47,488 bases of DNA from a bacterium (lineage in GTDB: Bacteria > Bacteroidota > Ignavibacteria > Ignavibacteriales > Melioribacteraceae), in contig DAHYUM010000002.1 in assembly GCA_027398005.1 (NCBI GenBank), positions 1 to 47,488 of the forward strand, in the 5' to 3' direction. Within the stretch, counting starts at the first letter, position 1. Each line of letters begins with the position of its first letter. The translations under genes were made by a program, and so were the position numbers. The notes beneath the pieces were generated by a model. It made no database searches. It worked only from the letters and a program-made list of their open reading frames with translations, and had not been told where the DNA came from. This document shows, piece by piece, positions 32,244 through 41,550 of this stretch.

Positions 32244-34127
32244 ATGGGATTATCATCAAAAAATAAGAAGAGGATTGTAACTTTTGCGTTAATTCCTGTT
32301 CTAATAACTATTCTGTTTCTGGCCGATGATACAATTCTGCGCGCAATTACTGCGGCCATTCTTATTGTTTACGCCGCTTTTATTATCTTCCTCCGCGATT
32401 CAGTCCGTTCCGACAATTTCGACGAATCCCGTATCGAATCCGATTTACCGGCAGAAGAACCTGAATCTTTTACCGAAGGTAAACGGGAATATGCCCCCGA
32501 TGAAGGGGAGGGATTCGAAATCATTTCCCAGAATAAGCAGATTGAAGTTATTACTGCCGAAAATTACCGCCCCACGGTTCATAGCGGCCAGAAAGATATT
32601 TATAAACCCCCCGATTTTAAAAAGACTTACGACGACATTGCCCATGAGGAACTGCCCAAGGACCTGAACCACGATGAACAGTTCGCTTTTGTGCTTGAGA
32701 AGGTGCTCAATATTGCCAAAGACGCTTTCATGGCGCATACGGCCGTTTTCTTCTGGTATAATAAAAACAAGAACCGTCTTACATTAGAAAAATTCGTCTC
32801 CAGCTCAAATGCCATCAGCGAACAGAAGTTCGACCTTGAAGATGACATTTTAGGTAAGATTATTAACAGGGAAGAGCCCGAGCTCCTTTCGAGCATTAGC
32901 ACCAACGCCGAAGCGGAAAATATACGCTACTACAGCACACTGCAGGGCATAAGAAGTTTTGTAGGGGTGCCCTTGTTCTACAAAAAGAATATTGCGGGCA
33001 TTCTTGCCCTCGATTCCAAAATGAACGACGCTTTCGGCATTGAAACCGTTTATTCACTTGGCAGAATGGTAAGGGTCATTTCAATTCTTATCACTTTGTT
33101 CGAAGAAAGATTTGCCGAATCGCAGGCAGAACAGAGGCTTAAAATACTTTTGGGCATTCTGGGGGGCGATAAAAAATTCCTTTCCGAAGCAGACCTTATT
33201 TCGGCCCTGGAGCAGGCTGTTAATGCTTTAATTCATTGGGACGCATTTACATTCGTTTATTTCTATCCCGGCGAGCAAAAATTCAAAACTGCCCGGATTG
33301 TAAATAAAACATCTCTCAAATACGTCGGCGAAAACCTCGAAATTGATTTGAGCGGAACTCTTGTGGGTAAGGCTATCCTAAGCGGCATTCCGGTTAAGAT
33401 AGACGATACTTCCTCCTCGGAATATAAAAGATTCACTAAAAACGAGGATGTAAGCTTCGACGGCTCATTTATGGCTATTCCGCTTGTGTATGACGACCAG
33501 AACTATGGCGTGCTCTGTTTTGAAAGCCTTAAAAAGAATAATTACAACAATGCCGATGTGGCATTCCTTAAAAACGCTACAAAGATTTTTTCTTTCATTC
33601 TATATTCTTATTCAAGCACATCAATTTTAAGAAATCTTCTTTCGGTTGATGTTGATACAAAATTATTGAATTACGACACATTCTGCGAGCGTGTTGCCGC
33701 CGATTTATTCAAAGCCAAAGAGCTTAACGTGCAGGGGGCTATTGCCCTTATTCAGGTAGACGACCTGCTTGAACAGGATTCACTGTTCGAAGGGGACCCG
33801 TTCCCTAAAGTGCTTAAAGCCGTGGCTAAAATGGTTTCGGATGAAATGACCCCTCTTAATGTTCTCGGCCGCCTGAATGAAAAAGTATTCGGAGTGCATT
33901 TCTTCAACGCCACGGCTAAGGATGTTTTTCTGTGGGCTGAAAAATTGAGAATTAAAATTGCGCGCAAACCGATTGCCGTGCTCACCAAACAGACTACTTT
34001 TACTGTCTCAATCGGAGTTGCTTCCTCATACAATAAATCGGATGTTAAAGAAATTATTTACAATGCCGAGCTCGCCTTAAAAAAAGCCCTTGAAAAAGGG
34101 GGCAATTCCGTTAAAAGCTTAAACTAA
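32244..34127 (+). CDS. Membrane GAF-domain protein with degenerate GGDEF domain
   Basis: N-terminal TM pair; GAF-like repeats; C-terminal LLNYDTFCERV...LGRLNEKVFGVHF...FTVSIGVAS; GGDEF loop replaced by RLNEKVF. Confidence 0.75.
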   Translation: MGLSSKNKKRIVTFALIPVLITILFLADDTILRAITAAILIVYAAFIIFLRDSVRSDNFDESRIESDLPAEEPESFTEGKREYAPDEGEGFEIISQNKQIEVITAENYRPTVHSGQKDIYKPPDFKKTYDDIAHEELPKDLNHDEQFAFVLEKVLNIAKDAFMAHTAVFFWYNKNKNRLTLEKFVSSSNAISEQKFDLEDDILGKIINREEPELLSSISTNAEAENIRYYSTLQGIRSFVGVPLFYKKNIAGILALDSKMNDAFGIETVYSLGRMVRVISILITLFEERFAESQAEQRLKILLGILGGDKKFLSEADLISALEQAVNALIHWDAFTFVYFYPGEQKFKTARIVNKTSLKYVGENLEIDLSGTLVGKAILSGIPVKIDDTSSSEYKRFTKNEDVSFDGSFMAIPLVYDDQNYGVLCFESLKKNNYNNADVAFLKNATKIFSFILYSYSSTSILRNLLSVDVDTKLLNYDTFCERVAADLFKAKELNVQGAIALIQVDDLLEQDSLFEGDPFPKVLKAVAKMVSDEMTPLNVLGRLNEKVFGVHFFNATAKDVFLWAEKLRIKIARKPIAVLTKQTTFTVSIGVASSYNKSDVKEIIYNAELALKKALEKGGNSVKSLN

Positions 34128-34136
34128 AGTGATAAT

Positions 34137-35300
34137 TTGAAAAATTTTATTATTCTTGTGCTCGATGGAGTAGGCGTTGGCGAATTGCCCGATGCACCTC
34201 AATATAACGATGCCGGCAGTAATACTTTGGGAAACCTGGGTAATTTTGTAGGCGGTATGAACCTGCCTAATTTACAGAAAATGGGGCTAGGCAATATAAT
34301 ACCTATTAAAGGAGTTGATAACACCCCCTCGCCGCTGGCTTCGTACGGCAAGATGTTCGAGCAGTCCAAAGGTAAGGATTCTACTTCGGGGCATTGGGAA
34401 ATTGGAGGCCTTATTGTAGACGTAGAATTTCCCCTTTATCCGAATGGTTTTCCCGATGAAATAATTAATAAGTTCATTTCGGAAACCGGAGTAAAAGGAA
34501 TTCTTGGGAACAAGCCGGCTTCGGGAACCGAAATTATTAAAGAGCTTGGCGCTGAACATGTAAAAACCGGATATCCTATTGTTTATACTTCGGGCGATTC
34601 CGTATTCCAGATTGCCGCACACGAAGAAGTTATTCCTCTTGAACGGCTTTATGAAATATGCAAAATAGCCAGGCATAAAATTATGACCGGAAAGGATTCG
34701 GTAGGCCGTATTATTGCACGCCCTTTTGTAGGAACAGAAGGCTCTTTTACGCGCACCACAAACAGAAAAGATTTCTCCGTCGATCCTTTCGGATATACTA
34801 TTCTTGATACCTGCTCTAACGCAGGAATTAAAACCATAGCCGTTGGCAAAGTAAATGACCTTTTTAACTATAAGGGAATTGACGAAAAGCATCATACAAA
34901 ATCGAATTTGGAAGGAATTGAGGAAATTATAAAAGTAAATAAATCAGTCTCGTCATCCCTTATTTTCGCCAACCTGGTCGATTTTGATGTGTACTACGGG
35001 CACCGTCTGGACCCGGCAGGGTATTACAAAGCTTTACAGGAATTTGACGGCAGGCTCCCCGAAATACTCGATTCGATGGATGAAAGCGATATTTTAATTA
35101 TAACTTCGGACCACGGCAACGACCCCACTACTACAAGCACAGACCACAGCAGGGAATATGTACCACTTCTCTTTTACGGTAAAAACATTCAGCCCCGTTC
35201 ATTGGGCATAAGGAATACTTTTGCCGATGTGGCACAGACCGCATGCCGGTTCTTCGGGCTGAATAACTCGCTTGCAGGGGAAAGTTTCCTTATCGGTTAG
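34137..35300 (+). CDS. deoB: Phosphopentomutase
   Basis: FIILVLDGVGVGELPDAPQYNDAGSNTLGNL; KDSTSGHWEIGG; ITSDHGNDPTTTSTDHSREYVPLL; TTG start. Confidence 0.95.
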   Translation: MKNFIILVLDGVGVGELPDAPQYNDAGSNTLGNLGNFVGGMNLPNLQKMGLGNIIPIKGVDNTPSPLASYGKMFEQSKGKDSTSGHWEIGGLIVDVEFPLYPNGFPDEIINKFISETGVKGILGNKPASGTEIIKELGAEHVKTGYPIVYTSGDSVFQIAAHEEVIPLERLYEICKIARHKIMTGKDSVGRIIARPFVGTEGSFTRTTNRKDFSVDPFGYTILDTCSNAGIKTIAVGKVNDLFNYKGIDEKHHTKSNLEGIEEIIKVNKSVSSSLIFANLVDFDVYYGHRLDPAGYYKALQEFDGRLPEILDSMDESDILIITSDHGNDPTTTSTDHSREYVPLLFYGKNIQPRSLGIRNTFADVAQTACRFFGLNNSLAGESFLIG

Positions 35301-35544
35301 CTCTTTTTAAGTAACCGAAAGATATTTGAACCCGAAATAATTAAGAGTAAAAGAAATTTAATTAATGGAATTTTGGGTTTACTAAATGCTCTAAAAATAT
35401 TAGGTTTGAAGTCAGCAAAACCTTTCTTTAAATTTTGGATATAATTAGTGCCGTTAAAGAGTGTTGCCGGCATTATTGTTTTGCTTTCGTATTTATAATA
35501 ACTGTTGAAATAAATTTAGTTTATAGAAAAATTTTGAGGTACTT

Positions 35545-35844
35545 TTGATACTAGGCCGTGTTATTGGCACCGTTTGGTCCACAAGAAAAGATGAATATCT
35601 TGTAGGGGCAAAATTTCTTATTGTACGCCAGCTCGACCTTGATTATAAGCCGAAGGAAAATTTTGTAGTTGCGGTCGATTCGGTTGGCGCGGGAGTTGGC
35701 GAAGTGGTTTTGGTTGCGCAGGGCAGCAGTGCCAGGCAGACCACCTTTACGCGCAATAAACCAATTGACGCGGTTATCATGGCTATTGTGGATAAGCTCG
35801 ATATATCGGTTAAGGAACAGCTTGCGGGAATGGTTGAAGAATAA
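35545..35844 (+). CDS. EutN/CcmL-family bacterial microcompartment vertex (pentamer) protein
   Basis: GRVIGTVWSTRKDEYLVGAKFLIVRQLD...AVDSVGAGVGEVVLVAQGSSARQ...PIDAVIMAIVD, the EutN/CcmL signature; TTG start. Confidence 0.92.
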   Translation: MILGRVIGTVWSTRKDEYLVGAKFLIVRQLDLDYKPKENFVVAVDSVGAGVGEVVLVAQGSSARQTTFTRNKPIDAVIMAIVDKLDISVKEQLAGMVEE

Positions 35845-36113
35845 TGTATTTGGGCAGGGTTATAGGCACAATCTGGGCAACCAGAAAATATGAAGCCGTT
35901 AACGGTTACAAAATGCAGTTCGTTCAGCCTGTTAATGCGGATTTGAAAGCCTCCGGAGACCCATTTGTAGCGCTGGATACTGTTGGCGCAGGGCCGGGGG
36001 AAATTGTTTATTATGTTACATCGTGCGAAGCCGTTATTCCACTTGATGTTGATATGGCTCCGGTTGATGCTTCAATTGTAGGAATTGTAGATTCACTTTA
36101 TTCTGTATCCTAA
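35844..36113 (+). CDS. EutN/CcmL-family bacterial microcompartment vertex (pentamer) protein, second paralog
   Basis: [27 protein letters not shown]...[25 protein letters not shown]...[18 protein letters not shown] overlap with upstream gene. Confidence 0.92.
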   Translation: MYLGRVIGTIWATRKYEAVNGYKMQFVQPVNADLKASGDPFVALDTVGAGPGEIVYYVTSCEAVIPLDVDMAPVDASIVGIVDSLYSVS

Positions 36114-36127
36114 TAGGAGATATCAGT

Positions 36128-36982
36128 TTGAAGATTCAAAAACAATTTACCAACAGGGAAAGCCAGTCGCTGGATAAATACCTTCAGGAAATTGGCAAGG
36201 TTGAACTTCTGGCTCCGGAAGAAGAAATTGATCTCGCAATCCGCATTAAGAAAAACGACAATATTGCTCTTGAAAAACTGGTTAAGGCAAACCTCCGCTT
36301 TGTTGTAAGCGTTGCCAAGCAGTACCAGAACCAGGGCTTAACCCTGGGTGATCTTATAAATGAGGGGAATTTAGGGTTAATTAAGGCCGCTAAGCGTTTT
36401 GATGAAACTCGCGGTTTTAAATTTATTTCATACGCAGTTTGGTGGATCAGGCAGTCAATACTGCAGGCATTGGCGGAACAATCCAGAATTGTTCGCCTTC
36501 CGCTTAACCGCGTTGGCGCTCTTAATAAAATTGGCAAAGCCTACAGCAGTCTGGAACAGGAATTTGAACGGGAGCCGAACGCAAGCGAGCTTGCGCAGGA
36601 ACTGGATATGGATGTTTCTGAAGTTTCGGACCACCTTAAGATTTCGGGCAGGCATGTTTCTATAGATGCCCCTTTTGCATCGGGGGAGGAGAACAGGCTT
36701 CTGGATGTTATTGAGAATGAAGACCAGCCTTCGCCCGACGCAAAGCTGATGAGCGAATCGCTTAAAAGCGAAATTGAAAGAGTGCTTTCAACTCTTAACG
36801 AAAGAGAAACTGAAGTTTTGAAATTATATTTCGGCATAAATAAAGACCACGCCCTTACCCTTGAAGAAATTGGGGAGATGTTTAACCTTACGAGGGAACG
36901 GGTAAGGCAGATTAAGGAAAAGGCAATAAGGAGATTGAGGCACGCTTCGCGAAGCAAGAATCTCCGTTCTTATTTAGGCTGA
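36128..36982 (+). CDS. rpoD: Primary-type RNA polymerase sigma factor RpoD (short form lacking region 1.1)
   Basis: [97 protein letters not shown] start. Confidence 0.96.
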   Translation: MKIQKQFTNRESQSLDKYLQEIGKVELLAPEEEIDLAIRIKKNDNIALEKLVKANLRFVVSVAKQYQNQGLTLGDLINEGNLGLIKAAKRFDETRGFKFISYAVWWIRQSILQALAEQSRIVRLPLNRVGALNKIGKAYSSLEQEFEREPNASELAQELDMDVSEVSDHLKISGRHVSIDAPFASGEENRLLDVIENEDQPSPDAKLMSESLKSEIERVLSTLNERETEVLKLYFGINKDHALTLEEIGEMFNLTRERVRQIKEKAIRRLRHASRSKNLRSYLG

Positions 36983-37001
36983 TAAATTAAGGAATTAAAA
37001 T

Positions 37002-37703
37002 TTGAAAATATTAAAATCTGTAATACTCGCTTTAAGCGTATTTTTCATTTTTGTGGGATGCACCGCTACAAGCGCGTTCAGCAGGTTCCGTACAAGGAAC
37101 GATAACAAAAAGGGGAGCGCCGTAATACCCGATACGGCAAGGTACAATTCCAAAAAGTTAATGACAGTAACCGCGCTTGATGACCTCGATTCGGACAGCG
37201 AATTCAGCCTTGAAGATGACGATGACGAATTCGACAATACTGAATCGGTTACCGCTACATGGAAGAAAGACGAAGTTTACAGCACTCTTATTAAGGCGGC
37301 TGGCAATTCGGTTCCTCCCGAACTATGCTCGCGCATTCTTAACGAAGCAGTAAGTTACCTTAATACGCCTTATAAATACGGCGGCACTACTGCCAACGGT
37401 ATCGACTGCTCGGCATTTACACAGAAAGTTTATGAAAATTCTATCGAGCTTCAAATTCCCAGAAGCACTAGGGAACAATTTTCAATTGGGGAAAAAATAT
37501 TGAAAGGGGACGAACTCCAGTTTGGCGACCTCGTATTCTTTAAGACTAAAAGAAGGTCGGGGCCCGGGCATGTAGGCATTTACATAGGCGATAATAAGTT
37601 TATGCATGCCAGCAGGAAAAAGGGCGTTATGGTTTCCTCCCTTGACGAGCAGTACTGGAAACCCCGTTATATGGGCGCAAGACGTCTTAACATTACTGAA
37701 TAG
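37002..37703 (+). CDS. NlpC/P60-family peptidoglycan hydrolase lipoprotein
   Basis: Lipobox VGCT after hydrophobic leader; GGTTANGIDCSAF...FGDLVFFKTKRRSGPGHVGIYIGDNKFMHAS; TTG start. Confidence 0.93.
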   Translation: MKILKSVILALSVFFIFVGCTATSAFSRFRTRNDNKKGSAVIPDTARYNSKKLMTVTALDDLDSDSEFSLEDDDDEFDNTESVTATWKKDEVYSTLIKAAGNSVPPELCSRILNEAVSYLNTPYKYGGTTANGIDCSAFTQKVYENSIELQIPRSTREQFSIGEKILKGDELQFGDLVFFKTKRRSGPGHVGIYIGDNKFMHASRKKGVMVSSLDEQYWKPRYMGARRLNITE

Positions 37704-37784
37704 AATATATTTTAGTTTACTCTGTTACCCGGCTTTAATCAGTTTGAAAAATTAATTTTTGTCAAACAATCAAGGAGTTATGTT

Positions 37785-39164
<1,380 letters not shown>

Positions 39165-39177
39165 AATTCTTATTTAT

Positions 39178-39208
39178 CCGGGCGCGGCAGAAACCGCGTC
39201 CGGTTTTT
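39178..39208 (+). terminator. Intrinsic terminator after fumC
   Basis: CCGGGCGCGG-CAGAAA-CCGCGTCCGG 10-bp stem plus TTTTT. Confidence 0.9.
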
Positions 39209-39338
39209 ACCTCTTCACTTTAACAATAAAAATTTATAACTTCCTTTTAAATATATCTGTCCTTTATTTTCTTAGGTTATATTCTTGTTTCCGGTTATTA
39301 AACAGAATCATATTCCAATTATAAACAGGAGAGAAAAA

Positions 39339-39575
39339 ATGGAAGAACCAAAAACACCCCAGAAAGCCCCTTATGTAATGGATGTTAAACCGGGCACATA
39401 TCACTGGTGCGCCTGCGGCCGTTCTGAAAGCCAGCCTTTTTGCGACGGATCGCATGAAGTAACCGGTTTTACTCCTATTGAAGTTGAAATTACAGAAGAG
39501 AAGAAAGTTGCCTGGTGCGGGTGCAAGCATTCGTCTAATAAACCGTTCTGCGACGGAACCCATAAACATATTTAA
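39339..39575 (+). CDS. Tandem CDGSH iron-sulfur domain protein
   Basis: WCACGRSESQPFCDGSH and WCGCKHSSNKPFCDGTH; ATG 39339 after AGGAG preferred over track start 39285. Confidence 0.92.
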   Translation: MEEPKTPQKAPYVMDVKPGTYHWCACGRSESQPFCDGSHEVTGFTPIEVEITEEKKVAWCGCKHSSNKPFCDGTHKHI

Positions 39576-39633
39576 TTTCTGCCCTATTGTTTTTAGGTTA
39601 TTTACGATAATTGATTAGGGCAGTTGGAGAAAG

Positions 39634-39984
39634 ATGTTTAAGGCGTTTCTGGTTACGGAAGATTACCGGGCGGAATATCCCGATCCCATTAAAATAAGTA
39701 AAGGGGATTCGGTTGTTATTGGTGAAAAATATGAGGGAAACCCCGATTGGAATGGGTGGGTCTGGTGCATTAATAAGGCAGGTTCTAAGGGGTGGGTGCC
39801 CGAAAATATATTAATAATTGAAGGAAACAGTGGAACGGCCGCTGAGGATTACGACGCCGCGGAGCTGGGCGCTGTAAAAGGGGAAATACTTGAATGTAAT
39901 AAATTAACCGGAGGCTGGGCTTTCTGCCGGAACGGCAAAAATGAATGGGGCTGGATTCCGGAATCGAATCTTAAACAAATTTAG
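39634..39984 (+). CDS. Protein with two SH3-like domains
   Basis: KISKGDSVVIGEKYEGNPDWNGWVWCINKAGSKGWVPENIL and AAEDYDAAELGAVKGEILECNKLTGGWAFCRNGKNEWGWIPESNL. Confidence 0.75.
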   Translation: MFKAFLVTEDYRAEYPDPIKISKGDSVVIGEKYEGNPDWNGWVWCINKAGSKGWVPENILIIEGNSGTAAEDYDAAELGAVKGEILECNKLTGGWAFCRNGKNEWGWIPESNLKQI

Positions 39985-39992
39985 GGAGTGAA

Positions 39993-40445
39993 ATGAATTC
40001 GTTAAATGAAATTGAGGATTTTTTAAATTCAGAATGTTTTGCTGTTGTAGGTGTCTCACGTTCCGATAAAAAATTCGGGAATGTTATTTTTAAGGAGCTG
40101 AACAAAAAGGGGAAAAAGGCGTTCGCAATTAATAACAAAGTCACAGCCGGGGGCATAGGGGACATTTACCCGAATTTTCAATCGCTTCCCCAAAAAGCGG
40201 ATGCGGCAATTATAAACATTGCCCCGCGCGAAAGCCTTAATGCGGTAAAGGAAGCTTATGAAAGCGGAATAAGGAAAATATGGCTTCAGCAGGGGGCCCA
40301 ATCCCCCGAAGCCGTTAAATTCTGCGGTGAAAATGGAATCCCGGTTATCAGCAATTTGTGCATTCTCATGTTCGCCAGCCCGGGGCAGTTCCCCCATAAC
40401 CTGCATAAATGGTTTTTGAATATTTTCGGCAAATATCCGGCATAA
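39993..40445 (+). CDS. CoA-binding (YccU/COG1832-type) Rossmann protein
   Basis: FAVVGVSRSDKKFGNVIFKELNKKGKKAFAINNK...IRKIWLQQGAQSPEAVKFCGENGIPVISNLCILM. Confidence 0.85.
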   Translation: MNSLNEIEDFLNSECFAVVGVSRSDKKFGNVIFKELNKKGKKAFAINNKVTAGGIGDIYPNFQSLPQKADAAIINIAPRESLNAVKEAYESGIRKIWLQQGAQSPEAVKFCGENGIPVISNLCILMFASPGQFPHNLHKWFLNIFGKYPA

Positions 40446-40543
40446 CGGGGTATGTGATAATTTAGGCCTTTTAATGGGGCTTAAGGGAAACTAAAAGCAA
40501 ATTTTAGTATCTTAACACATTAAATTTTAATTAAAACGGTTTT

Positions 40544-41200
40544 ATGGAAGATTTAAAGGGTATTGCGGCACTATTCACCGCGTGCATAACGCTTTCGGTT
40601 CTGGTTAATCTGCTCATTTTTTATAAGGATAGAAAATCGCTTGTTGACGGTTTTATTCTTGCGGCTTTGGTTTTCGTAAACCAGTCCTTAGAATTTGTTT
40701 CCTCCTTCTGGGCAATAGATAAGACGATACTGGTTTTTGCCTATATAAACACATTTAACTTCTCGATATCCTTTGCCAGCTATTATTTATTGAAAAGAAT
40801 CCAACCCGAATCGAAACAGAACTGGAAAGCATTCATGTTCTCTATTATGCTCCTGCCGGCGGGATTCGTCTATATGTCCTCATTTAAAATGGTTCATACC
40901 GGATTCTTTTTTACGCAATACCGTTATTTTGCATCCCCCCTTGCCAACGTTATTATCGGTCTTCTTCAGGCTTTATGGGGGCTCTATTTCCTTACTAAAG
41001 TAATGTTCGGAGACGAAGAGAAAAAGAAGTCATTTCATTATAAGGCGGTTCTTGCGGGGTATCTTATTCCTCCGGTTGTTGTAGTTGCCGCTTCTATTAT
41101 TTCCCTTAATTCTGCCCTTCTTTTCGAAAGCGTTTATTCCAAACTGCTTATCTTAAATGTCATATCATTATTCATATTCATTATTAAAGACAAAAAATAA
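40544..41200 (+). CDS. Hypothetical multi-pass membrane protein (about 7 TM)
   Basis: 218-aa ORF with repeated hydrophobic segments; spacing resembles 7TM sensor modules but no output domain. Confidence 0.7.
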   Translation: MEDLKGIAALFTACITLSVLVNLLIFYKDRKSLVDGFILAALVFVNQSLEFVSSFWAIDKTILVFAYINTFNFSISFASYYLLKRIQPESKQNWKAFMFSIMLLPAGFVYMSSFKMVHTGFFFTQYRYFASPLANVIIGLLQALWGLYFLTKVMFGDEEKKKSFHYKAVLAGYLIPPVVVVAASIISLNSALLFESVYSKLLILNVISLFIFIIKDKK

Positions 41201-41201
41201 T

Positions 41202-41540
41202 ATGCTCGAAATTATATTAAATATATTTCTCATAATCGAAAACGATTATGTGGTGGCTTTCAGGGCCCATGCGCACGAAATGGAAGGGGGCGACGACCGT
41301 AAAATACGTTTCCTTAAAGATAATGTTGACGAGGATTTTCAGCGCGCAAACGTATTTGACGCGCCGACAAATAAAACCGGCGATTTCATGAAATACAATA
41401 AATTCTCGCGTCTCGAAAAACAGGGTATGCAGTATCAGCTTTTCGAGGAGATATTCCAGTATTTCAAGGCTCCGCAGAATCCTATTGTATGCGTTACACC
41501 GGTTGTAAACGGAACTTTATATAAAAATCAAAAGGACTAG
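41202..41540 (+). CDS. Hypothetical small soluble protein, coupled to neighbours
   Basis: 112-aa ORF from ATG 41202, 1 nt after the upstream stop and 10 nt before transketolase; track start 41157 overlaps the upstream CDS. Confidence 0.65.
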   Translation: MLEIILNIFLIIENDYVVAFRAHAHEMEGGDDRKIRFLKDNVDEDFQRANVFDAPTNKTGDFMKYNKFSRLEKQGMQYQLFEEIFQYFKAPQNPIVCVTPVVNGTLYKNQKD

Positions 41541-41550
41541 AGAGAGATAA

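Noticed and set aside
34287-34895. 202-aa minus-strand ORF
   Set aside because: Entirely antisense to deoB, whose + strand protein is strongly recognisable; a compositional shadow ORF.
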